A stretch of DNA of 37,623 nucleotides from an uncultured Prevotellaceae bacterium. GTDB taxonomy: Bacteria > Bacteroidota > Bacteroidia > Bacteroidales > Bacteroidaceae. Positions 26,196-33,928 of the stretch are shown here, in pieces. The notes under the pieces are model-generated. The model made no database searches, was not told where the DNA came from, and saw only the letters and a program-made list of their open reading frames with translations. The stretch's first letter is position 1. Every line of letters starts with the position of its first letter. The stretch is taken from positions 69,986 to 107,608 of the forward strand of contig ONCZ01000002.1 of the NCBI GenBank assembly GCA_900316445.1. The letters are read 5' to 3'. Position numbers and translations under genes: made by a program.

Positions 26196-26429
26196 TCACG
26201 ATCTCGTGTTTCCGACAATTATTATAAACCTGTTTTTCCATAACTTAATATTATATATTACAAATGTAACTCCGTTTCCACCAGTATACACAGCTTGGCC
26301 AGGATCCACTGGTGTAGGAGTTGGTGTCGGAGTAGGCGTCGGAGTAGGTTCTGGTTTTACATACAAGGTTGCTCCTGCAGCCTCCGCATCAGTCTTTGTT
26401 GACAGCGTAGTCGTTGTGTTTGCACCTAT
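26196..26429 (-). pseudogene. Decayed partial copy of the repeat-containing secreted protein gene
   Basis: Reading leftward, this frame has no start codon and a stop just upstream. It encodes IGANTTTTLSTKTDAEAAGA, TLYVKPE, a Thr-Pro linker, and VDPGQAVYTGGNGVTFVI. The intact neighbour (residues about 395-474) reads IGANTTIKLSTKKTAEDAGA, TLYVKP, a Gly-Thr linker and VVPGQAVYTGGNGIKFVI. It then jumps to a short tail (KNRFIIIVGNTRS) that resembles the extreme C-terminus of the intact protein (KTGHYVILGYGKTHL). The C-terminal domain between these is deleted. Interpretation: a tandem duplicate that lost its 5' part and an internal part. Confidence 0.75.
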
Positions 26430-26494
26430 CTATAAAGTGCTTACAAAATGCTTGCAATGGAAAAAATATTTTACATTCCAAATCAACAGCAAGA

Positions 26495-26582
26495 AAACTG
26501 GCAGTTTGGATAGTCCAAAGTGGGAGTTTCGTTAGGGGAAAGTCCGAGTTTACCCTAACTAAAGTCCGAGTTTCCTTAGCCT
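26495..26582 (+). repeat. Four imperfect 22-bp tandem units
   Basis: Units begin AAACTGGCAGTTT (26495), AAAGTGGGAGTTT (26517), AAAGTCCGAGTTT (26539) and AAAGTCCGAGTTT (26561), each exactly 22 bases. Units 2 and 3 contain complementary GTTAGGG and CCCTAAC. The array lies in the 628-base gap between the acyltransferase and the secreted protein gene. The remainder of that gap holds the pseudogene, the two terminators and AT-rich sequence. Confidence 0.7.
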
Positions 26583-26667
26583 AAAACCAAAGTAATCATA
26601 ACCGCCTGATTATCAGACTTATACATGGCTGTAAAGAATTGCTGTACATGCTTTGAAATTTTCAGAC

Positions 26668-26703
26668 AAAAAAAAAACAGGAGCCTCATGGATGAGACTC
26701 CTG
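26668..26703 (-). terminator. Strong intrinsic terminator of the secreted repeat protein gene
   Basis: On the minus strand the stem CAGGAGTCTC / GAGGCTCCTG with a six-base loop is followed by ten T residues (positions 26677-26668). It lies 25 bases after the stop codon. Confidence 0.9.
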
Positions 26704-26728
26704 CCCTTTAATGCGTTTACGTCAACTA

Positions 26729-28639
26729 TCATAGATGTGTTTTCCCATAGCCCAAAATTACATAGTGGCCAGTTTTTATTGGATCTATTGTTGCCTCGGG
26801 ATTCTTCCAATGCAGATTCAGATAATATGTATAACCTCTCAGCAATTTCGTGTTTTGAAGTGGAGTTGCAACATACATATGATTTGATCCACTGCTTTCA
26901 TTTTTCCTGGTATTCCATATTCTAGTATATAGGTAGAACGCATGAACGTATACACCGTTATCTGAATTCATGAGATACCAACTACCGTCGGTAAAATTAA
27001 CACCAGGCATATATATACCATCAATTGTTGTTATTTCAGGCGAGGTATAAGACTGGCCGGCTGGTATAATAATATCGTTATATGCCCAACTTGTACCTGA
27101 AGTTGGTCCATGCATATTGGCATTGACTTGCGTTGAATTTGCCCAGTCAGTAGGATTTCTTGATACATTAAGAATGACTTTGCCAGAGAATCTTGCTTCT
27201 ACACCGGTGTTATTCGTTATGACGAATTTAATTCCGTTTCCACCAGTATACACTGCTTGACCTGGTACCACTACTGGATTATCCACTGGAGGAGTAACGG
27301 TGCCTGTACCTGTGCCTGGATCCGTACCTGTGCCTGTTCCTGTACCTGTGCCTGTTCCTGTACCTGTGCCAGAGTCAGCTGGTTTAACATATAAGGTTGC
27401 TCCTGCATCCTCTGCAGTCTTCTTTGTTGACAGCTTAATCGTAGTGTTAGCACCTATCTTTTCTACTGACTCGTAATAATAGTAGTCAGGGAAATCAGAA
27501 GGAGATTTCTGCTTTGTTTCATAATATTTCTTGTTGGCACTGTCAAGGAATACCAATTCATCTGAAATACCCAGACTTTCGGGATTACCCCAACTCTTGG
27601 GATACAAGACAACAGCTTGTTCACCTGCGGTATAATTACGAGATGCCTTTTCCATAGCTTCACCAAGAGATGTATAAGTAGTGGAAATTCCATCAACTTC
27701 TTTTCCACCTAACATTGGGAAATTGTTCTCTGTCGGGAAAGTGTTTCCCAGCCAGAAGTATTGAGGAACGTTGGGATGGAGGCTTTCTTCATAGGCCTCA
27801 GCATCAAGTTTCAGCTTAAGTTTTAGCGTAACTTCTTCGGCCATGACTTCTGTCCGGAAGAGAGTATATTCGCTGATGTCAGTTTCTACTTTTCCTGTAT
27901 TGTAGATGGTACCGTCTTCCTCGTTCTGAAACACAAACACCACCATATTCGCATTCCAACTCGATGGACAAAGGAGGTTGGCTGCCTTTCCGGCAGTCAC
28001 TTTGATTGTTGGGGCAGCTTCCAAGACTTCGGGGAAATTTTTATAGTTGGTAACTACGCCCTCAATGGTAGTGTAATTGTCTTTCGTAGGTTCTTCGGTA
28101 CCCAGATAGAAAAAGTCGGTGATGCTTATTTTATAAGCTTCTGCCTCAGCCTTCGTTTTTAATACATATTCTGCTTCATCGGCGACCTTTTCTGTTTGGA
28201 AAAGATTGTAGCCACTGATGTCAGTATCTGCAGCATTCAAAGCGTAGGAGGCGCCGTCTCCTTCATTCTGAAGCACCAAATCTGTCACATCCCAACTTTC
28301 GGGACAGAGAAGGGTACCTCTCTGGTCGGCCTTAAGACTGACTTTCGGGGCTGCTTTCAGGACATCGTCTATAGACTTATAGGTGGTGACTACGCCACCA
28401 ATGGTAGTGTAGTTGCTTCTATTGGGCATTTCGGTATCAGTACCCAGCAAGAAGTAGTCAGTATTCATAATAATACCGACCAGGACCGTCACGTCTGCGG
28501 CGTTCACCCTGCCATCCTCATTAAGATCGCCCTTCAACGTAGTAGTCTGGCCATCAGTAGCCTCAGAACCCTGTGCGTTTGCGATTCCACAACTTAGCAG
28601 CATGGCTGCCATCATGATTAAAAATCTAATTTTTCTCAT
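26729..28639 (-). CDS. Secreted multi-repeat protein with an N-terminal dockerin-like motif
   Basis: 636 residues with a signal peptide ending near IANAQG. Residues 37-50 (GDLNEDGRVNAADV) form one calcium-loop of dockerin type (Asp38, Asn40, Asp42, Asp49). Three related repeats follow: about 62-170, 176-285 and 293-418, each starting (F/Y)FxLGT or FWLGN and containing NYTTIxGVVTxYK or TTYTSL and LLCPxSW or LYPKSW. A Gly-Thr linker (422-447) with Pro/Val leads to a C-terminal domain (459-636) that begins QAVYTGGNGIKFVITN and has many Tyr, Trp and Asn residues. I do not know the family; a surface-exposed or secreted adhesin or carbohydrate-binding role is only a guess. No clear TAnnTTTG is seen in the 55-base AT-rich gap before it, so it may be read from the upstream operon. 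A partial copy lies downstream. Confidence 0.75.
   Translation of the reverse strand: MRKIRFLIMMAAMLLSCGIANAQGSEATDGQTTTLKGDLNEDGRVNAADVTVLVGIIMNTDYFLLGTDTEMPNRSNYTTIGGVVTTYKSIDDVLKAAPKVSLKADQRGTLLCPESWDVTDLVLQNEGDGASYALNAADTDISGYNLFQTEKVADEAEYVLKTKAEAEAYKISITDFFYLGTEEPTKDNYTTIEGVVTNYKNFPEVLEAAPTIKVTAGKAANLLCPSSWNANMVVFVFQNEEDGTIYNTGKVETDISEYTLFRTEVMAEEVTLKLKLKLDAEAYEESLHPNVPQYFWLGNTFPTENNFPMLGGKEVDGISTTYTSLGEAMEKASRNYTAGEQAVVLYPKSWGNPESLGISDELVFLDSANKKYYETKQKSPSDFPDYYYYESVEKIGANTTIKLSTKKTAEDAGATLYVKPADSGTGTGTGTGTGTGTGTDPGTGTGTVTPPVDNPVVVPGQAVYTGGNGIKFVITNNTGVEARFSGKVILNVSRNPTDWANSTQVNANMHGPTSGTSWAYNDIIIPAGQSYTSPEITTIDGIYMPGVNFTDGSWYLMNSDNGVYVHAFYLYTRIWNTRKNESSGSNHMYVATPLQNTKLLRGYTYYLNLHWKNPEATIDPIKTGHYVILGYGKTHL
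27302..27370 (-). repeat. In-gene tandem repeat encoding the Gly-Thr linker
   Basis: An 18-base unit (CCTGTTCCTGTACCTGTG on the plus strand) occurs twice perfectly, with partial copies before it. The unit length is a multiple of three, so slippage would change linker length without a frameshift. Confidence 0.75.
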
Positions 28640-28694
28640 TGTAGTAAAATTTAAATTAAACGATATAAAATAAAACGAAATAAAATAATTGTTC

Positions 28695-29723
28695 TCATTG
28701 TCTCATAAGAAGATTCACCCTCCTGCTGAGTTCCTTACCGACTGCCTCGGAGCCCTTATAGCTCCAATGGGTATTGTCAAACAGGAAAACATCTTTCTCT
28801 CCTTTCTCCAAGAGAGGCAGCAGACAGTATTTACACAACATGACCTCTGGAATATCTCCGAAAATATCACGCACGTCCTCGTTGACCCGCTTTGGAGGGT
28901 ACGGATTATCCGTTATATAGTCTTGATAGAGATCGTATTTATCCACAGCCACTATCAGCATCAGCTGAATGCCTCGCTCATGCGCCTTATGCGTCAGCAA
29001 ATCAAAGACGTTCTTCACCTTCGGAATAACAGCCTCACCAATCGTCAGGCCATTTTTAATGTCTCCGTCATAGAAATACAGCTTATCTGGTTCACGACTG
29101 CTAAAGAAATCTCTATTCAGGTTGACCACATAGACAGGGCTACGGCCAGCAAACCGATACAGGATGAAATCACGGGCCCGGAGGAGCGACCATTCGTTGG
29201 CATTGCGCTTTTCACCATCAGGGGCTGACTCTGGCTCTGGAACTTCCACCTTGGATTCCTTGAAATCACTTATCCTAAGGGCTAAATCACGTTCCACAAC
29301 TTCGACAACCAGCACGTCGACATTGGTGGAATCCACAACGCCCCAGTCAAGAATGTTGCAAGCATACTGTATAGGATTCTCATAAAGACTACGCTTACAA
29401 TTGGCAACAGCAAGTCCCTCCCCAGGCATATAGTTCTGATAACCAATATTTCCCTGTTGAGAGAACGAATCACCCACAGTCAGCACATTAACATGGATGT
29501 TACGCAGCTCTTCTGTATGATTGACCTTTATAAATAAGGTGTCCTCCATTCCATACTTCATAAGCGATTGGCTATACTCCACCCCAAACGGTATCAGGGC
29601 CAGACTGCCAAGATCACTATCAGCCCGAGGACTAATGTACAATGTAACATAAGCCACAAGCCCTAACATTATTATATATATAGGCAAGACGATATATGAG
29701 ATTTTAATCAGGAATTTCTTCAT
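28695..29723 (-). CDS. Membrane-anchored SGNH-type O-acyltransferase/esterase (AlgJ/AlgX/PatB-like), copy A
   Basis: 342 residues. One N-terminal membrane anchor (residues about 5-30) places the domain in the periplasm. Block I reads LTVGDSFS with Ser86, and the C-terminal block reads FDNTHWSYKG with Asp316 and His319, giving the Ser-Asp-His triad of SGNH esterases and acetyltransferases. Proteins of this type accept an acyl group from the partner MBOAT and place it on a polysaccharide. The start lies two bases after the stop of MBOAT copy A, as in the other pair. It is about half identical to copy B by eye (YENPxQYAxNILDxGxVDST, WSLLRARDF). Last gene of the eight-gene operon. Confidence 0.82.
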   Translation of the reverse strand: MKKFLIKISYIVLPIYIIMLGLVAYVTLYISPRADSDLGSLALIPFGVEYSQSLMKYGMEDTLFIKVNHTEELRNIHVNVLTVGDSFSQQGNIGYQNYMPGEGLAVANCKRSLYENPIQYACNILDWGVVDSTNVDVLVVEVVERDLALRISDFKESKVEVPEPESAPDGEKRNANEWSLLRARDFILYRFAGRSPVYVVNLNRDFFSSREPDKLYFYDGDIKNGLTIGEAVIPKVKNVFDLLTHKAHERGIQLMLIVAVDKYDLYQDYITDNPYPPKRVNEDVRDIFGDIPEVMLCKYCLLPLLEKGEKDVFLFDNTHWSYKGSEAVGKELSRRVNLLMRQ

Positions 29724-29725
29724 AC

Positions 29726-31174
29726 TCAGAATTGGAAATATATAAATGTCTGGACTTCACCGGCATAGAAGAACATCAGAAGCCCGATACAAGCATAAAG
29801 CGAATAACGGACCGAAGAACAGCGGAACACCCTGTTGTCAGGGAACTGAAGTACATGTACCTTGTTGCGCTGCAGATACTCTACAATCATCAGCAACAAG
29901 ATTGCAATAAAAGTATTGGTACTTCCCAAACGGAAGTTGAAATCATCAAAGGCCGTCAGGAACATCCGTGATACAAAGTCCCATGCTTGACTGATATCCT
30001 CAGCACGGAAAATAACCCATCCAACGACAGCCAGACCAAACGTGACTGCCACTCTGAATAGATCCTTCAATGAGGGCAGCAGTCTGCCAGCAGCCAGAAT
30101 GTCCTTGTCCTTGGTGTTGATATGCAACAGTTTGTATAACACAATCAGAGTGCCATGATACAAGCCCCAGCACACGAATGTCCAATTCGCTCCGTGCCAC
30201 AAGCCGCTGACACCAAACACGATAAACGTATTCCTGATGACCTTCCACTGGGCACAACGGCCTCCGCCAAGGGGGATATAGACATAGTCGCGGAACCACG
30301 TCATCAGCGAAATATGCCACCGACGCCAGAACTCCGGTATCGATCTCGACAGGTAAGGATAATTAAAGTTGCTCAACAGTCGGATACCAAACAGACGTGC
30401 ACAACCTATGGCAATATCGCTATAACCTGAGAAATCGCAATAAATCTGGAAAGTAAACAGGAGCGCAAGTCCCCACAGGCTGATACCAGAATAGTCGGCG
30501 TATGAATCCCAAAGCGGATTAAGATTCGCTGCACATCTATCCGCAATGACAACCTTCTTAAAGAATCCCCACAACATCTGACGACAACCGTCCACAGCCA
30601 GTTCATAATCGAAATGACGGTCACGCTGGAACTGCGGCAACAGGTTCTTGGCCCGTTCGATAGGACCTGCCACCAACTGCGGGAAGAAACTGATAAAGGC
30701 GCAGAACTCCACGATATTCTTAGTGACAGGCACATCTTTCCGATAAACATCGATCGTATAGCTGAGTGCCTGGAAAGTATAGAAGCTGATGCCTACGGGC
30801 AGGATTACGTTCAGTGTCACCCAGTCCAACTGATAGTGGAACACATGCCAGAACAACTGCGCCAAACTGTCCGCGAAGAAATTGTAATACTTAAATACTC
30901 CTAAGATTAGGAAGTTCACTATCAGATTCACAGCGCATACCATCCGCTGCCTTCGCTTCTGCCCCTCGAAAAGTTCAATCAGCACACCACTATAGAAACT
31001 GCACAGCGAAGTAAATATAATCAAGAACAGGAAACGCCAGTTCCACCAGCCATAAAACACATAGCTGGCCGTCACAATCAGCAGATTCTGCCATTCGCGC
31101 TTCTGGAAGACAAACCAGTAAAGCACAAACACTATCGGCAGAAACACCAGGAACTCAAATGAATTAAAGTTCAT
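29726..31174 (-). CDS. MBOAT family O-acyltransferase (AlgI/DltB/PatA-like), copy A
   Basis: 482 residues, many membrane segments. MBOAT features: WQNLLIVTASYVFYGWWNWRF, FPQLVAGPIERAKNLLPQF, EFWRRWHISLMTWFRDYVYIPLGG, and the catalytic-His region SGLWHGANWTFVCWGLYHG. MBOAT proteins move an acyl group across the membrane to an extracytoplasmic acceptor. The start codon lies within the end of SGNH copy B (11-base overlap). It is followed two bases later by SGNH copy A. The C-terminus AGEVQTFIYFQF is nearly identical to that of copy B (AGEVETFIYFQF), which shows that the two pairs are duplicates. Confidence 0.92.
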   Translation of the reverse strand: MNFNSFEFLVFLPIVFVLYWFVFQKREWQNLLIVTASYVFYGWWNWRFLFLIIFTSLCSFYSGVLIELFEGQKRRQRMVCAVNLIVNFLILGVFKYYNFFADSLAQLFWHVFHYQLDWVTLNVILPVGISFYTFQALSYTIDVYRKDVPVTKNIVEFCAFISFFPQLVAGPIERAKNLLPQFQRDRHFDYELAVDGCRQMLWGFFKKVVIADRCAANLNPLWDSYADYSGISLWGLALLFTFQIYCDFSGYSDIAIGCARLFGIRLLSNFNYPYLSRSIPEFWRRWHISLMTWFRDYVYIPLGGGRCAQWKVIRNTFIVFGVSGLWHGANWTFVCWGLYHGTLIVLYKLLHINTKDKDILAAGRLLPSLKDLFRVAVTFGLAVVGWVIFRAEDISQAWDFVSRMFLTAFDDFNFRLGSTNTFIAILLLMIVEYLQRNKVHVLQFPDNRVFRCSSVRYSLYACIGLLMFFYAGEVQTFIYFQF

Positions 31175-32186
31175 CTATACGGCGCTTAACTCTTTTACTC
31201 AGTTCTATACCAACAATCTCTGAAGCTTTGATGCTCCAGTGACTGTCATCGAAAGAGAACACATCTTTCTCACCTTTTTCTATTAAAGGTGTCAAGAGAT
31301 ACTTACACAGTAAGACATTCGGCTTATCGCCAAATATCTCACGGGCTTCCTCTATATATGTCTTACGAGGATAGGGATTATCGACAATATGATCCTGATA
31401 CATATCATACTTGTCAACAGGAATCATCAGCAGCAAAGCGATGCCACGCTCCTCTGCCTTCCTGGTCAAGATTTGAAATACCTCCCCAATCTTCTGCCTG
31501 GATACCTCGTCAATGTTCACACCGTTGGTAATGTCGGCACAGTAAAAATACAGACTACGAGGCTCCTTACTGTTAAAATAGTCCTTGTCAAGGGTTACCT
31601 TATACACCGGACTCCAGTGCAGGCGATACGTCAGGAAATCTCTGGCCCGCAACAAGGACCATGCATTAGGGTTTCCGCTACTACTGAAAGAAGGTTCGGG
31701 ATCGAGTTCATTCATGTCAACTTTATCGACATTAAACTCCTCTGCCCTACTGACAAGATCTCGTTCCCCTACTTGAATAACCAGCACGCCGATATTCGTG
31801 GAGTCCACCAATCCCCTATCAAGGATGTTATAGGCATACTGCATGGGATTCTCGTATAGTTCTCTGGCACAATTGACTACAGAAACACCTTGAGCTGCTA
31901 GATAGTTCTGATAGCCTAATCGACCCATTCTGGAGAAGGAGTCACCCACAGTCAACACATCAGCATGAATACTCCTCAGACTATCAGTCTGATTGACATT
32001 CATGTAAAGCAGCTCTTTCATCTCGTCAGCATCATCCTCGTTACAACCAAACGGAATCAATGCCAAATGTCCTAAATCACCTGTTGTCTTAGGGAGGACA
32101 TTGAGGGTGACATATGCCGTCAGTCCAAACAGCAGCAGAAACACCGGCAGGACAGTATATGATAATTTTATCAGGAACTTCTTCAT
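31164..32186 (-). CDS. Membrane-anchored SGNH-type O-acyltransferase/esterase (AlgJ/AlgX/PatB-like), copy B
   Basis: 340 residues from ATG 32186. An upstream frame to 32342 overlaps the MBOAT gene and is not used: the MKKFLIKLSY start matches copy A (MKKFLIKISY) and sits two bases after the MBOAT stop. There is an N-terminal membrane anchor (about 5-30), LTVGDSFS with Ser83, and FDDSHWSIKA with Asp313 and His316. It has the same predicted role as copy A. The 3' end overlaps the next MBOAT start by 11 bases, so the genes are translationally coupled. Divergence from copy A in the middle (residues about 180-200) may reflect a different acceptor. Confidence 0.82.
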   Translation of the reverse strand: MKKFLIKLSYTVLPVFLLLFGLTAYVTLNVLPKTTGDLGHLALIPFGCNEDDADEMKELLYMNVNQTDSLRSIHADVLTVGDSFSRMGRLGYQNYLAAQGVSVVNCARELYENPMQYAYNILDRGLVDSTNIGVLVIQVGERDLVSRAEEFNVDKVDMNELDPEPSFSSSGNPNAWSLLRARDFLTYRLHWSPVYKVTLDKDYFNSKEPRSLYFYCADITNGVNIDEVSRQKIGEVFQILTRKAEERGIALLLMIPVDKYDMYQDHIVDNPYPRKTYIEEAREIFGDKPNVLLCKYLLTPLIEKGEKDVFSFDDSHWSIKASEIVGIELSKRVKRRIDEL

Positions 32187-32188
32187 GG

Positions 32189-33652
32189 TCAGAACTGGAA
32201 ATAAATGAATGTCTCTACTTCTCCGGCAAATAGGAACATCAGGAGGCTGATGGCTGTATATAGCAGATATCGGACTGCGGAATACTTGAAGATACCGTCT
32301 GTCGGTAATTGTAACGGATGTTCCTTCTTTCTGGTTGTCCACTCCATAATCAACACGATGATGATAAGCAACAGTGTCAACTTCTTAACCGCTAAGGTTG
32401 GCATGGAGAATAGCGATAATGACAGAATGCCCTCGAAGAAACTGAAGGCATCAGTCACACTTCCAGCTTGGAAGAAAACGAATCCTATCGATACAAGGAA
32501 AAAGTTCAACAACATCTTCGAGAAGTCCTTCAACTTGGGCAGATTATGGTCGTTGGGACGCAGTTTCTTGTTTTTACCGAAGGAACCGGAAAGAACCAGC
32601 GGCATAAAGAGTATGGCATGATAGAGGCCGAAAAGACCAAATGTCCAGTTGGCTCCATGCCAAAGACCAATAAGTACGATATTGATGGTCACAGCAAGCA
32701 TCACCCCCCAGTTAGCCATATTACGGAAGGCGATGTTCAATGGCATGAACACATAGTCAGTGACCCACGACGTGAGCGAAATATGCCAATTACGCCAGAA
32801 CTCAGCGATATTGCGAGCCAGCAAAGGATGGTTGAAGTTGCGGGTGATATTGAAACCGAGAATCTTGCCCACGCCGATGGCCATATTCGAATAGCCGTCA
32901 AAGTCAGTGTAGATCTGCATGGTGTAGAGCAGCGTCCATAGGAGTAATGTCGAACCAGCCTGACTGGAATAATCCGACCATACACTCTCCGTTACGATGG
33001 CCAGATGGTCGGCGATGCATATCTTCGTGAACATACCCCAGAGGATCTGGCGACAGCCGTCCACAGCCTGTGCATAATCTAATGAATGTGATTTCCTCAA
33101 CTGTGGAATAAACGTGTTCGGACGGTCAATAGGACCTGAGAGCAATGTCGGGAAGAAGGCAATGTAGGTAGCAAACTCAACCATATCCTTACTCGGTTCA
33201 ATATGTTCGCGATGGATTTCTATCAAATAGCTGATCAATTTGAACGTAAAAAAACTCACGCCGACAGGCACGATGATGTTCAGCGTAGTCCACGTAGCCT
33301 TCAGTCCAAGGGCACTGAGCAATTCGGCAAATGAATCACCGAAGAAATTCAGGTATTTGAAGTATAGCAACAAACAGATTCCCAAAGCCACGCCGAAAGT
33401 GGTCAGGTGCGAGGTCTGCTTGGCTCGACCTTTCTGCATCATGTCCTTTAACCACAGTCCAAGGGCATAGAACACAGCCGTGGCACCTAACAGTATTACC
33501 ACCATCTTCCAGTCGACCATACCGTAGAAGAAATAGCTCGCCAACAGTAGCCAGATGTTTTGACGGCGAGAAGACTTCTTCGTGAATGGCAAATAGTAGA
33601 CGGCGAAGACTACTATGAAGAAGAAAAGGAACCTGACAGAGTTGACTACCAT
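32189..33652 (-). CDS. MBOAT family O-acyltransferase (AlgI/DltB/PatA-like), copy B
   Basis: 487 residues with the same features as copy A: RRQNIWLLLASYFFYGMVDWKM, FFPTLLSGPIDRPNTFIPQL, EFWRNWHISLTSWVTDYVFMPL and the catalytic-His region IGLWHGANWTFGLFGLYHAI. It follows the carrier protein gene after 17 bases. This order, carrier protein then MBOAT, recalls DltC and DltB, where the MBOAT takes the acyl group from the carrier protein on the cytoplasmic side. I infer that copy B, the one next to the ACP gene, uses ACP-bound acyl groups. That copy A shares this donor is less certain. Confidence 0.92.
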   Translation of the reverse strand: MVVNSVRFLFFFIVVFAVYYLPFTKKSSRRQNIWLLLASYFFYGMVDWKMVVILLGATAVFYALGLWLKDMMQKGRAKQTSHLTTFGVALGICLLLYFKYLNFFGDSFAELLSALGLKATWTTLNIIVPVGVSFFTFKLISYLIEIHREHIEPSKDMVEFATYIAFFPTLLSGPIDRPNTFIPQLRKSHSLDYAQAVDGCRQILWGMFTKICIADHLAIVTESVWSDYSSQAGSTLLLWTLLYTMQIYTDFDGYSNMAIGVGKILGFNITRNFNHPLLARNIAEFWRNWHISLTSWVTDYVFMPLNIAFRNMANWGVMLAVTINIVLIGLWHGANWTFGLFGLYHAILFMPLVLSGSFGKNKKLRPNDHNLPKLKDFSKMLLNFFLVSIGFVFFQAGSVTDAFSFFEGILSLSLFSMPTLAVKKLTLLLIIIVLIMEWTTRKKEHPLQLPTDGIFKYSAVRYLLYTAISLLMFLFAGEVETFIYFQF

Positions 33653-33669
33653 TAATTAGGATTTACAAT

Positions 33670-33909
33670 TTACATTTTTGTAAGCATCGAGTCAACCATC
33701 TCGCCGACATTCTGCCATTTCATGATTTCCAACGAAGTGAACTTGATCTTGAATGCCTTCTCAATAGCCACGATCAGCTGGATATGACTCAGCGAATCCC
33801 ATTCCTCAATATCATTGGCGCTTGTCTCGTCGGTCAGATTGCACTCGTCAAGATCAAGCACATCCATAAAAATCTCATTCAGTTTCTCAAAAATCTCTTG
33901 TCTTTCCAT
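33670..33909 (-). CDS. Dedicated acyl carrier protein
   Basis: 79 residues. The phosphopantetheine attachment motif is in IEEWDSLSHIQL, with Ser39 in DSL, preceded by acidic helix one and followed by EKAFKIKFTSLEIMKWQNVGEMVDSM, typical of ACP helix three. The DSL region lacks the usual G of fatty-acid ACPs, and with its location this points to a specialised ACP rather than AcpP. It lies between the SDR gene (19-base gap) and MBOAT copy B (17-base gap with GTAAATTGTAAATCC filler). It is the likely acyl carrier for the operon. Confidence 0.93.
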   Translation of the reverse strand: MERQEIFEKLNEIFMDVLDLDECNLTDETSANDIEEWDSLSHIQLIVAIEKAFKIKFTSLEIMKWQNVGEMVDSMLTKM

Positions 33910-33928
33910 ATTTTGAAGTTAATATTTG

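Noticed and set aside
26206-26535. Rightward open frame with a Gly-Val repeat
   Set aside because: It is the complement of the decayed copy's Thr-Pro linker; the minus strand aligns with the neighbouring protein, the plus strand matches nothing.
26495-26582. CRISPR array
   Set aside because: The 22-base units are contiguous without spacers and no cas gene is in the window.
32187-32342. N-terminal extension of SGNH copy B
   Set aside because: It overlaps the MBOAT coding end in another frame; the paralogous pair starts at the matching MKKFLIK position.
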